A stretch of 64,000 nucleotides of DNA from Salvelinus alpinus (lineage: Eukaryota > Chordata > Actinopteri > Salmoniformes > Salmonidae), in the NCBI RefSeq assembly GCF_045679555.1, contig NC_092096.1:30900124-30964123 (forward strand), in the 5' to 3' direction. The notes below the pieces were generated by a model, which saw nothing but the letters and a program-made list of their open reading frames with translations, was not told the DNA's origin and made no database searches. Shown here piece after piece: positions 49,212 through 59,305 of the stretch. The position numbers were made by a program, and so were the translations under genes. Every line of letters begins with the position of its first letter. Position 1 is the first letter of the stretch.

Positions 49212-49827
49212 AGAGGTGTCACGCCCTGGCCTTAGTATTCTTTGTTTTCTTGATTATTTTAGTTAGGTCAGGGGGTGACATGGGGAATGTATGTGTTTTT
49301 GTATTGTCTAGGGGTTTTGTATGGTATATGGGTCAGTGTCTTGTCTAGGTGTTTGTATGTCTATGGCTGCCTGGATTGGTTCTCAATTAGAGGCAGCTGT
49401 GGTTCATTGTCTCTGATTGAGAGCCATATTTAAGGCAGTCATAGGCATTGGGGTTTTGTGGGTAATTGTCTATGTTGAACATTTGTTGCTTGTGTATGCG
49501 CCTACGTCGTTAGCTTCACGGTCGTTTTTTTGTTTACATTTACATTTAAGTCATTTAGCAGACGCTCTTATCCAGAGCGACTTACAAATTGGAAAGTTCA
49601 TACATATTCATCCATATTCATCCTGGTCCCCCCGTGGGGAATGAACCCACAACCCTGGCATTGCAAGCGCCATGCTCTACCAACTGAGCCACACGGGACC
49701 ACAGTTTGTTTAGTTTGTTATCAGTGTTCGTTTCGTGTTTTTTCCTTTCTCTAAATAAAGGAGAATGTATTTTGCACACGCTGCGCCTTGGTCCTCTCTC
49801 TCACCCATAGACGATCGTGACAAGAGG
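49212..49827 (+). mobile_element. solo LTR with nested SINE
   Basis: The LTR at 49217-49822 starts TGTCACGCCCTGG and ends GATCGTGACA. It is flanked by the direct repeat AGAGG (49212-49216 and 49823-49827). AAATAAAG near 49755 is its poly(A) signal. A SINE of about 170 bp interrupts it, leaving an LTR of about 430 bp. There is no internal region, so the provirus was lost by LTR-LTR recombination. Confidence 0.88.
49531..49703 (-). repeat. tRNA-derived SINE inside the solo LTR
   Basis: On the minus strand: GTGTGGCTCAGTTGGTAGAG, CCAGGGTTGTGGGTTCATTC and the tail GTCGCTCTGGATAAGAGCGT. TTTGTTTA flanks it on both sides as an 8-bp target duplication. It is the same family as 40705-40835. Confidence 0.88.
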
Positions 49828-49960
49828 AAAGGCCCACCCCCCCACTTGTGCTGTCATGACATACCTGGACCACCTTTTGCGCTGTTACTTTTGTTAAGTA
49901 AACCAAGTGTTAAATGAGGTGAAGAGGAGACTGGAGTGCCACTTTAAAATAGTTTATTTT

Positions 49961-50331
49961 GATGGTGTCATGACTTCCGCCGAAGTCGGCTCCTCTCCTT
50001 GTTCGGGCGGTGTATCCAAATGTATCCATTTGTTTTGTCTTGTTCCCTGCACACCTGGTTTTCATTCCCCAATCAATCTACATGTATTTATTCCTCTGTT
50101 CCCCATCATGTCTTTGTGTAAGATTGTTTGTGTTACGTGTGTATTGTTGACGCGCCAGACTGGCTTGTTTTTTCCGTGTTATTTTTCACGAAGATGTTTA
50201 TTGTTAAACATAGTTCTTGTGACTGTTTTGCGCATTTTGCACTTTTTCCTAAATAAAGTGTGCGCCTGTTCACAAATCTCTGCTCTCCTGCAGCTGACTT
50301 CGCTACCAGTACGCACACATCTGACAGATGG
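49961..50331 (+). mobile_element. solo LTR, relative of the 6.7-kb gypsy element
   Basis: The LTR at 49966-50326 (361 bp) starts TGTCATGACTTC and ends CATCTGACA, flanked by GATGG on both sides. Its first 45 bases resemble the gypsy LTR at 6710 (GACTTC, CCGA.G, GGCTC, GTTCGGG.GG). CTAAATAAAG near 50250 is the probable poly(A) signal. Confidence 0.88.
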
Positions 50332-50966
50332 TGAAGACATTGAGCAATGAGATTTCAACCTTTATTCACCCACCCAAAAAACAGGCAGCACTTAATTAAA
50401 AACATTTGTTGGTACTTTAGAGTTTGAAAACTATACTTGACCAGTAAATCAACTACATTTAAATATTGGAGCAACATTGAGAATACATTGTGATCTGACT
50501 TGACCTAAACACTGATTTTGAACTAATCACTAATCCATGAAGTGTGTCGATGAGCTGTTTAGAAGCAGTTGCCATTTTGTGATGTCGGGTTCTTTACATG
50601 AAATAAGGATAAGAGCCTGAGCTAAGAATAGGAAAACAGACTGCATCAACCAGGACCTTTCTGATGTTGCACACTCTTGAAAAGAACCCTGATATGTATA
50701 AAACCATTCTACTCACAGCGCAAAAGGTATCTTCCAGATTTAGGGTCTATACTACTGTAGGGTATAGTCATTCTGTGTAACACAGTTAGAGCCGGAGCTT
50801 TGAACAGCATTGTGTAAACCTTTGTCCATGTAAAAACAAATGCAAAAAAAAATCAATTTTTGGAACAGGCTTCTGGAAACCAAAATGTGATATACAATAA
50901 ATCAACAAAATGCACTGCCAGAACAGGCTTTGATGCTTTAACTTCTTAAGAACTCTCATTGGCCCT

Positions 50967-51070
50967 CCCACTGGCCCTCTTGCGGTCAGGTGCATATTTC
51001 AGGCAGGTTGACATTGTCTGTAATATATCTGCCTCTGTAGCCTTTGATTCGCCAAGACATACCTGCTGTA
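50967..51070 (-). CDS. 3'-terminal exon of a decaying minus-strand gene (DUF4806-like end)
   Basis: On the minus strand an acceptor TTTACAG precedes CAGGTATGTCTTGG. The following 39 codons end in TAA: QVCLGESKATEADILQTMST, then CLKYAPDRKRASGRANESS. The WLxxAPxR-like ending (CLKYAPDR) resembles the C-terminus of DUF4806 proteins, often carried by or derived from fish DNA transposons. It would follow the exon at 51635-51747 across a short intron. Without an alignment the family is a guess; the coding look and the splice sites are what is seen. Confidence 0.45.
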
Positions 51071-51221
51071 AAGGGGAAAACAAATATTAGCTCGAGAAGG
51101 TATTCACATGCCATGTAAAAGGTCATGATTTGTACTCCACTGTACCTATAATGACACTGCAAAGGTTGGAGTCCTCAAAGGCCCTCTTCCATTTGTTACC
51201 TTTCATAGTCATCGTTGACAT

Positions 51222-51383
51222 GAGGCCATTTGTCAGGGTTCTGTATAGAACACAAGGCCATTTGTCAGGGTTCTGTATAGAACACAAGGCTGTTTGTCAG
51301 GGTTCTGTATAGAAGACAGGGCCGTTTGTCAGAGTTCTGTATAGAAGACAAGGCCGTTTGTCAGGGTTCTGTATGGAACACAA
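51222..51383. repeat. 32-bp tandem repeat, five copies
   Basis: Units start GGCCATTTGTCAGGGTTCTG at 51224, 51256, 51288, 51320 and 51352, exactly 32 bases apart. The last copies carry shared changes (GGCCGTTTGTC, AGAAGACA). It lies in the presumed intron between the last two exons of the minus-strand gene. Confidence 0.95.
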
Positions 51384-51632
51384 AATATGTACTTTACATA
51401 CGTACACACCACAACTTATTTTAAAAGTGAAACACATATGGTAATAGTTTACCAATGCATTGCTCTCTTCACCCAGTCTGGGATGTCTTTACCCCCCAGC
51501 TTTGAGATCTAAGATATTTGTAATATTACAAAAGGACACTAATGTACTGAACATGGATAGGATTTTTCCATCCAGTACTACATGACAATATAATGTCATT
51601 CAACTCATGCCAATTAAAGATTTAATTTCTCA

Positions 51633-51747
51633 CCATGCATTTTTGAAAGTCATTTTCCATTAGCTGCTCTTCCATCTTTAGTAAATCTTTCTCCGTCTCG
51701 TTCAGGTTGAAGTTGAATTTCTCAACCAGACTTGGGCGACTGTCCTT
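51633..51747 (-). CDS. internal exon of the minus-strand DUF4806-like gene
   Basis: On the minus strand the frame reads DSRPSLVEKFNFNLNETEKD, then LLKMEEQLMENDFQKCM, and meets GTGAGA, a good donor. The amphipathic, glutamate-rich helix is like the N-terminal helix of DUF4806. The central part of such a domain is not visible between this exon and the last one, so an exon may be deleted. Confidence 0.45.
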
Positions 51748-51879
51748 TAAAAAGGTCACAGATCACACAAAGGAGATGTAGGACTCTTTTTTTGAAATTC
51801 CGAAACAAAGTAGTTGTACATTTGTTCACTTCTAAATATAACAGCCTCATTTTAATATCATAAAACAATTGCTTCAAAA

Positions 51880-52290
51880 TAAATTAATCATACTTGTTTC
51901 CAGGATAGGAAAAGGGTCTGAGCCTTTGCAGTGCTTTGGTGAGGGGGATCTCTCATCTGAAGAGGCAGGAGACCTCTGTCTCCCACATTACCTATCCCTG
52001 GAGCATGAAGGCTCAAGATTCACTGAAGTAAAATATTGGACAATATGGCAATTCTTGGTACAATTAGAATACATTTCCCAAATACATCAATCAAGAATGA
52101 GAATAAGGGGTTGACTTACGTTGTGAAGGGTCCTCACTATAATCGCTTGGTGGCTTGTGTTTTAGTTTGCCATTTCTCTATCCCCACACTTGGTGGCTTG
52201 AGTTGTGTTTAGGTTTGCCATTTCCCCTCACCACCAACACTTGGTGGCTTGCAGGGCGTTGTAGCCTTTTGCTTCTTAAGTCTTGTTCAC
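51880..52290 (-). pseudogene. duplicated exon block, copy 1
   Basis: Matches 52965-53265 over most of its length. On the minus strand it contains SPASSDERSPSPKHCKGSDP (near 51950), which is open, and KPPSDYSEDPSQ ending in a donor CACAAC|GTAAGT at about 52115. CTTGGTGGCTTG occurs three times between 52147 and 52247. The version of the Lys-rich exon here is broken by stops. Confidence 0.5.
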
Positions 52291-52964
52291 ATTGGCAGTT
52301 TGAAGTGACTCGATCCTATTTTTTTGCGTATCTTATTTGAATCCGTTCTTTTTCCTGCAGTCTGGACAGCCGAAAAGCACATGGAACTGGCTATATAAAG
52401 CCACATTTCAAACCACCTTCATATATTGTTGCTTGCTAGCTAGTCTAGTCTGTTGACAGTTTGACAAGCACATGTCAAACTGTCACATCTTATCCTTTGA
52501 GTCTTTAAAAGTCTTCTGACAGTATGAAAACGTCCATGGAAAGCATTATTGTCACCTTGGCTTGCTACATTCTGTAACTTCTAAGTGATAGGATGCAAGT
52601 GATAGAGTACCACCAATCAGCCTACACCACTGTGCACACACCCATCGTTACTATGACAACTAGCTTAGTCATGTCAGGAAATGACTGCTGTCTGAACACA
52701 CAAATCCTATGTGGTCACTTGTAACTTACAGTTTGGACAGTCAGTATTCCAGAACGGATTTGAAAAACAAAACTGATTTGAGCATTCACGCCTACAGTGT
52801 GAACAAGGCTTTAATGGCACTGGTTTTCTGATGCTTCAGAACAGATTTTAGTGGGAACTTGGGTAGGCCCCAAAGAATTACACACATTTGTAAGGCAATG
52901 TAAAAGGCAACCTAAACACAATTTAATTTCAACCAAACTTTAAACCAAAATGATAAATGGAGAG

Positions 52965-53330
52965 TTTCATACTTGCGTCTGTCACTGGAAAACGGTCTGA
53001 TCCTTTACAGCGATTTGGTGAGGGGATCCCTCAATTAAGAAGGCGACCGAACCCTCATTCTCCAGGATTAATCAATGTGAGAGAACAAGATGATTCTCTG
53101 CAATAAAAGATTGGACAACATAATGCCAATTGTTTATACAATTAGAATACCTTTCTCAAATACCCATGATCAAGAACAAGGAGTTGCTTATGTTGTGAAG
53201 GGTCGTCCTCACCGTCATTACTTGGTTGCTTGTGCTGCGTTTTAGCCTTTTGCTTCTTGGCAGCAGTGGCAGAGGTTTTCTGGTGCGTTGGGACATATTT
53301 TTTGGGGGGCTTGGGTAGACCTTTGCCTGA
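52965..53330 (-). pseudogene. duplicated exon block, copy 2, with Lys/Gln-rich exon
   Basis: A TTATTTTCAG acceptor at about 53330 opens GKGLPKPPKKYVPTHQKTSA and then KKQKAKTQHKQPSNDGEDDP. The exon end, which in copy 1 is a GTAAGT donor, is ATAAGC here. The Ser-rich exon matching copy 1 has lost one C and contains stops. Each copy therefore keeps what the other has lost. No known domain lies in this basic, low-complexity part. Confidence 0.45.
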
Positions 53331-54594
53331 AAATAAACATGCAGGTGTAAAATAACATCCAGCCTTTTTCTGTGTCATGTCTTTACGTTTTATTGAAGTG
53401 GAAGAAGACTTTAAAAAAAGTAAACCTAAACATATTACCAAACTTTAAACCAAGATTTTACAACATGCCAAAGATAACATGCCAAGCTCCTACCCGCGAG
53501 CCTGGAAATCCAGACGTTTGGTTCACTACACTTACAATGGTGAAACATGGAGTGATTCCATCTGGGTTGAGGCTACCATCCCACTAGCCACACACTCGAT
53601 TTGAAGAGATCAGTTAAAGTAGTACAAGGTCCTCCCAGTCAATCAAAAGGCAAGGTGGTTGTTCAGTGGCTAGGGTTTAGGTACAAGTGGTTGGTAATCA
53701 GCATTGCAGACTACCATACTTACATAACTTGGCAGTAGTGGCTGGAGGTGAGAGATTACATTCCTCATGTGAATATACAGACTATATACAAGTAATATAC
53801 AAGTAAATTGAATGTACACAAACTTTCAATGCGTGTTTAAACATACCGGTTATTACACTTCACTTGCTTCAGGGATTTCGATGACTTCACATTGCTGTTT
53901 TGATTCTGAAAGGTGGGGGCCTTAAGTTTGAACAACTTAAGTCATTTTCTACTTTTTTGTACTTTTTACTAATTGCATTTTCAAGTATAATGTATCTGCT
54001 ATTTATCTAATGTCAGTTTTATCCTCAGAAGTATGAAATTACTTCCATTTCAGAGAGGGTGTGGACCAATCCTTTATTGCATTGTCCTATTGATTTGAGG
54101 GCCACCACACAGTTTGGTCTTTGATCCAGCACTCTGGAATTACACCTTCCTTCTCATTTTCCATCCACTCTGCTCTGGCCCACATCCTCTGAGATTACAA
54201 CCTGGGGAAACAGACAGTCAATATAATATAAGGCCTAATTGCAAACCCAACTATTCCAATAGATGTGATCTTCCTTTGCAAAACTGTGCAACAGAGAGAT
54301 CACTGTGTATTGCCTATGATGGGGCAGACAGCCTTGTCGATAAGGTCCTGGGGATAGATAATTGATCTTGCATTGGCGGATATTTGAGATACTTGCAATG
54401 TTGTCTTTGGAGTCTTTGGAGGCACATGGAAGAAGTTGTCAGTTTGAGTATGGTCAATGACATCACAGACAAGGTTTCCATGGTCTCTTATTTCTTTGAC
54501 AAATGCACATTGGTCCTGGAGGAGGAAGCAACCATCTCATATGTTTTTCTTGATGCAAGGTTGGATGTTCTTGGCAGAATGTTTCACTTTGCTT

Positions 54595-55140
54595 GATTCA
54601 GACAGTCACTTATACAAATTGATTATGTGGGCTTTTGATGGCAAGTTTAAGCCATTGCAAATGGTTCTCAAACCAATTAAGGTCATTGAGTAAGCAGTTG
54701 TGAAATGCAACGTCTGCCAAGTCAGTAAGACCACATTGTACAATGTACTGTAAATGTATCACCATGGACACTCTTGCTCATCTCAACAAAGACCGCCTGT
54801 ACTCAGTGGCCTTCCATTGGTTATGTTCTGCCAGTGACCGAGGTTGTCGGGCAAATTGTTTTGGCAATAAGCCTTAAAAAGAGATCAGAGCCTCTGATAA
54901 CTTGGTTTTCTGAGATGGAGACAGTCTGTATGTTCTAGGGCCTCGTTCAAGGAAAATCAACATCCTCCTCACGACACCCAAGCACACCATATGCATAGAA
55001 TCGAATGGAAACCCTGAAATACAAGAAACTCCAGCATCTATCAATGGAGATGTAGATCTCTGCACAGTCCCCAGGTCCAGACCAGAGGCTGAGAAACGCA
55101 CAGAATTAAATAGAGCCACAACTAAATGGAACTGTGCCAC
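54595..55140 (-). pseudogene. transposase-derived pseudogene (MHxVCLGVVR family)
   Basis: The minus-strand frame from 55140 reads SPLIDAGVSCISGFPFDSMH and then MVCLGVVRRMLIF. Further down, EHNQWKATEYRRSLL and WFENHLQWLKLAIKSPHNQF follow in other frames. These resemble the conserved blocks of a large transposase family in fish, probably CACTA/EnSpm-like. It is broken by stops and shifts. It is on the same strand as, and upstream of, the DUF4806-like exons, so the two may come from one mobile element. Confidence 0.45.
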
Positions 55141-55265
55141 CTCAGGTAACTCAAGCTAGCAATTAAACCAGATAAAAAACAATGAAAGGACACTTTACAG
55201 CACGACAGGGACTGTGAAGAGACACATAGACATTTTTATGCATGTTGTATTGTATTCTGCTTTGC

Positions 55266-55673
55266 ATTATTATCAAGGCACAAGGTGAGACCCAGATGCA
55301 GACACAGGAGGCAGATGGTTGGAGTCTTACAATGTTTATTAATCCAAAAGGGGTAGGCAAGAGAATGGTCGTGTACAGGCAAAATGTCAAAACCAGTTCA
55401 GAGTCCAACAGGTACTGAAGGGCAGGCGGGATGATCAGGCAGGCGGGAAAGTAGTCCAGAGTCAGGCAGTGGTCAAAACCAGCAAGACTATCAATAGAGA
55501 ATAAAAAGGAGTACGGGGAAAACACGCTGGTTGACTTGACTAAACATACAAGACGAACTGGCACAGAGAGACAGGAAACACAGGGATAAATACACTGGGG
55601 AAAACAAGCGACACCTGGACGGGGTGGAGACAATCATAGGGACAGGTGAAATAGATCAGGGCATGACAATTAT
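55266..55673 (-). mobile_element. solo LTR, second family, copy 1
   Basis: On the minus strand the LTR (55668-55271, 398 bp) begins TGTCATGCCCTGATCTATTT and ends TTGTGCCTTGATA. It is flanked by ATTAT on both sides. TTAATAAAC near its 3' end is a poly(A) signal. A second copy is at 62406-62825. The end is not the usual CA. Confidence 0.8.
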
Positions 55674-55824
55674 GTATTGTATTATGCATGTGATACGTGG
55701 TTGGGATATGACTGTGATATGTGGTTGTCTCGCCTGGCTATCTTAAGATAAATGCACTAGCTTGGGGTCATTCTGGATGGGAGGTTGCTGAATGGCTAAA
55801 TTGTAATGTAAGTGTAGTGCTATG

Positions 55825-56585
55825 TACACTGAGTATACCAAACATTAGGAATACCCTAATATTGAGTTGCACCCCACCCCTTTGCCATCAGAACAGCCTT
55901 AATTTCTTGGGGCATGGACTCTACAAGGTGTTGAAAGCGTTCCACAGGGATGCTGGCCCATGTTGTCTCCAATGCTTCCCACCGTTGTGTCGAGTTGGCT
56001 GGATGTCCTTTGGGTGGTGGGCCATTCTTGATGAACATAGTAAAATGTTGAGCGTGAAAAACCCAGCAGCGTTGCAGTTCTTGACACAAACCGGTGCGCC
56101 TGGTACCTACTACCATACCCTGTTCAAAGTCACTTAAATATTTTGTCTTGCCCATTCACCCTCTGAATGGCACACATATACAATCCATATCTCAATTGTC
56201 TCAAGGCTTTAAGCTGTCTCCTCCCCTTCATCTACACTGATTGAAATGGCCATGTACTATTATAATCTCCACTCGGCACAGCCAGAAGAGGACTGGCCAC
56301 CCCTCAGAGCCTGGTTCCTCTCTAGGTTTCTTCCTAGGTTTATGCCTTTTCTAGGGAGTTTTTCCTAGCCACCGTGCTTCTACATCTGCATTGCTTGCTG
56401 TTTGGGGTTTTAGGCTGGGTTTCTGTATAGCACTTTGTATCACCTGCGGATATAAAAAGGGCTTTATAAATACATTTGATTGATTTGAAGTGGATTAAAC
56501 AAGTGACATAAATAAGGGATCATAGCTTTCACCTGGATTCACGTGGTCAGTCTGTCATGGAAATATGTTTTGTATACTCAGTGTA
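55825..56585. mobile_element. Tc1/mariner-like MITE, copy 2, with LINE tail inserted
   Basis: Ends CACTGAGTATACCAAACATT and GTATACTCAGTG, with TA on both sides. The minus strand from 56155 reads a Tc1-like N- and C-terminal remnant ([20 protein letters not shown], then VESMPQEIKAVLMAKG). About 245 bp at 56247-56490 interrupt it. Confidence 0.88.
56247..56490 (+). repeat. LINE 3' end fragment inserted in the MITE
   Basis: TCTAGGTTTCTTCCTAGGTT, AGTTTTTCCTAGCCACCGTG, then AAAAAGGGCTTTATAAATAC and the tail ATTTGATTGATTTGA. It matches in type the inverted fragment at 41811-41905. The break in the MITE (TTGAA on the left, GATTTGAAG on the right) shows the insertion. Confidence 0.75.
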
Positions 56586-56589
56586 TATT

Positions 56590-57090
56590 GAATATAGGAT
56601 GAAAAACAGACAATGATTAAACCATGAGAATATTGCAGAAATTGCAGAAATTTCTCAAATATGATGAAAATGTGATGTCGATCTGATGTTGCATGTTTAT
56701 CGTATTTACAACATCACATAACATGAATTGTGTTGTAATTTCCACATAGATTCTACATGACGTTTTCAACCATTCTAAGTGGAATTTTTAACGCAATTTC
56801 AACATATACATAGTTTTTATGATTATGTTGAAATTAGATTGATGTAACAACCTGTTAGTCATTGTTTTAAAGTTGAAGTTTTAGCATAATTCCAATGTTT
56901 GCAACGCTGGTTGAAATGGTATGAAAACTACTGGTTGATTACTTATTTGCAAAGCTAAATGTGTTTCAAACATAGATTCATCGTCACAATATGTTGAAAA
57001 ATGACATTGAAACAAAGTTGCTTCAGCCAGTTTGTCCCCAGTAGATACTGAGGTTGTTGATGAGAAAAAACAAGAGGTTTGCATTGAAAT
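56590..57090. repeat. degenerate TGTTGAAA-rich sequence
   Basis: Scattered units such as ATTTCAACATATA, TTGAAATTAGATTGATG and AATATGTTGAAAAATGACA suggest an old TTGAAA-type minisatellite. The periodicity is weak. Confidence 0.35.
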
Positions 57091-59295
57091 ATGTCTACAA
57101 TATCCTTTGGGGATTTTGGGGCACAGCCAGCTAGACCAACAGAGATTGAAAAAGGCTGAAATTGGTACTTAGAATGGGGCGGGAAAACACCCCTTAGCGT
57201 CATAAATCAATAATCTGAGATTTTATGGCGGCTGCGAGTTGAGAAGATCCCTCTTAAAAGCCATTGTTTGTAAGGCGGAGAGAGACCTGTGATGACTATT
57301 AAATGATGGAGGCAGGCTTTTGTGCTGCATAAATACAGGAGTGACACAGCCCAGCTCACGGCCATTGAAGGAGGATGGGGAAAACACTGTATTCTCAGGT
57401 CTGTTAGCTTGGAGGACTAAAGGGTTATGTGAATGTCAAGTGTCAAGTGAAATATCAATGGATTTGTCAGTGAACTAACAAGAGCACTGAGTTAGAGAGG
57501 TGTTCCGGTTCCTAAATGTATTCAAGGACATGCTCAATGACATTTACTTGTTTCTCCATGAGCCGAAAAAATGCTTTAGTAAAGGAGTGGTGTGTAATTT
57601 CTGTATAAACCAAGAGTAATTGTCATGAGAAAGAGTCTAACTTTAAACACTGAACCTTAGTAGTGAAAGCCAGCCTCCCTCTGGGTCTTGAATTGATGCC
57701 GTGGAATTGCATCCGTTGACATTAACTGAGGCTGAGGGTGAGGAATGATTTAATCATTATCATTCATGACCAGAAACACAGAGGCCTCCATCTCTCTGTG
57801 TTGAACACTGAAACAGAACCACAGCCAGTGTGTGCCAGTCAACTTACAGCTGTAATTGATTATTTGGGAGTCAATGACAAAATCAGAAATCTGGTGCAAA
57901 ACACATTTCGGGAAGAGCTCTGGCTTATGCAAGAACGAACAGGCATGAATACCAAACAGACTTCACTTCACTTTTAGAAATGGTTGTATAGAGCCAATCC
58001 AGAACATGGTGATCTCCATCTTCCTGGGAGGCGTGAGGAGTTTTAGGCACAGCCCCTTAATGACTATAGAAAGAAGTTGTGCCGGACTGCCACTGGCAGA
58101 GTATAATGAATGTTCTCACTTTCAGCAGTTTTCAATTTGTCTCGTTATGGCCCCCGGCCGCCGCCACGTCGCCACAATGTTAAGTTCAGCAGTGAGGTTA
58201 GATCAATTTGTTTGCTAAACAGTATAATTGTGCTTTAGCTCCATTGGCAGCGCACTCTTAAAAGGGCCAATTTGAGGAACATGGAGAGAGTCTCGCACAG
58301 AGAAGCCAAAATTGCTCTCTTCTGAAATTGCACAGCAAAACCATTCATTTGGAGAGAAAATGTATATATTTTCTCTAAACACTAAAAGCCATTATATCTG
58401 GGATTTGTTGACATTTCAGCGAGGGCCTTTTTGCATATTTAAAACCCTGAACAATGTGCTGAGAATTATTTCTCAATATTTGCTCACCGGAGAGAATTAA
58501 CCTGCTGTATTAATGTAATTTTTAGAAGTAAACACTTCTGGACTCCAGCTTCTGTTTCAGTGAACTGCTGTGTTTGCTGGCGTAGGGCACTGTTATCGTG
58601 AGACAAACATGTTGAAGTAGTTGATTTGGAGCGTATTATATACCTTCTACCCAAATATTGGCTACAGCTGAAGTATGAAATCAACAGGATAGGCTAGGCA
58701 TAGAGGTATGCTTCAACAAGCTACAATCATTGTGATTAGAGCTCTATAAAAATCTAATTCCCTTTGGTAAGGGACTATTTTGTTTTGACAAAACATTGAC
58801 GTCTTCTGACATTTAGCTGGACAAATGAGTTTTCTCCAGCACGCCTGTGTTACTGAGATATGAGGGGATGCCGAGTCACAAACCTATTGCTTCTGCCATC
58901 AGAGTCCCAGACTTCCGAAAACCAATAACACTGTTCTGTTGTTGAAAGGCAATGATCCTAATAGACTTTGTCCTCAGTCATTATTTAATGTCAAGCCCTA
59001 CTGTACTTCAAAGGTTCCCTGTGTTCCTTGTGTGTACATGTCATTCAACCTCAGTTCTTTTCCGTGTCTATTTCTGTCTTATTCGTGTTCTTTGTTATTC
59101 ACTCTTTATTGAAGTCACTGCCTTCCCTGATGAAGATGGTAGAATGTTTAGAGATTTGGTGACATACTAGGTGACAGATGACACAACAGAGCCATCGCTC
59201 CTAGCATTGGTTGTTAATCAACGGTTGTGTTAATGACTCACATAGATTCATCTGAAATCCTCTCCACCTCATGATTCAAGTACAAACACGCACAT
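57091..59295. other. repeat-poor non-coding DNA
   Basis: About 2.2 kb without recognisable transposon or coding signature. The 79-codon ORF at 57738-57977 has no splice or domain support. This is the longest repeat-free block right of syt10, so conserved non-coding elements are possible but not shown. Confidence 0.4.
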
Positions 59296-59305
59296 GTGCA
59301 CTAAC

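Noticed and set aside
51222..51383. CRISPR-like array
   Set aside because: The 32-bp units are contiguous without spacers, in a vertebrate genome; it is a simple tandem repeat.
57738..57977. 79-codon ORF in the repeat-poor block
   Set aside because: No domain and no splice sites; expected by chance at this length.
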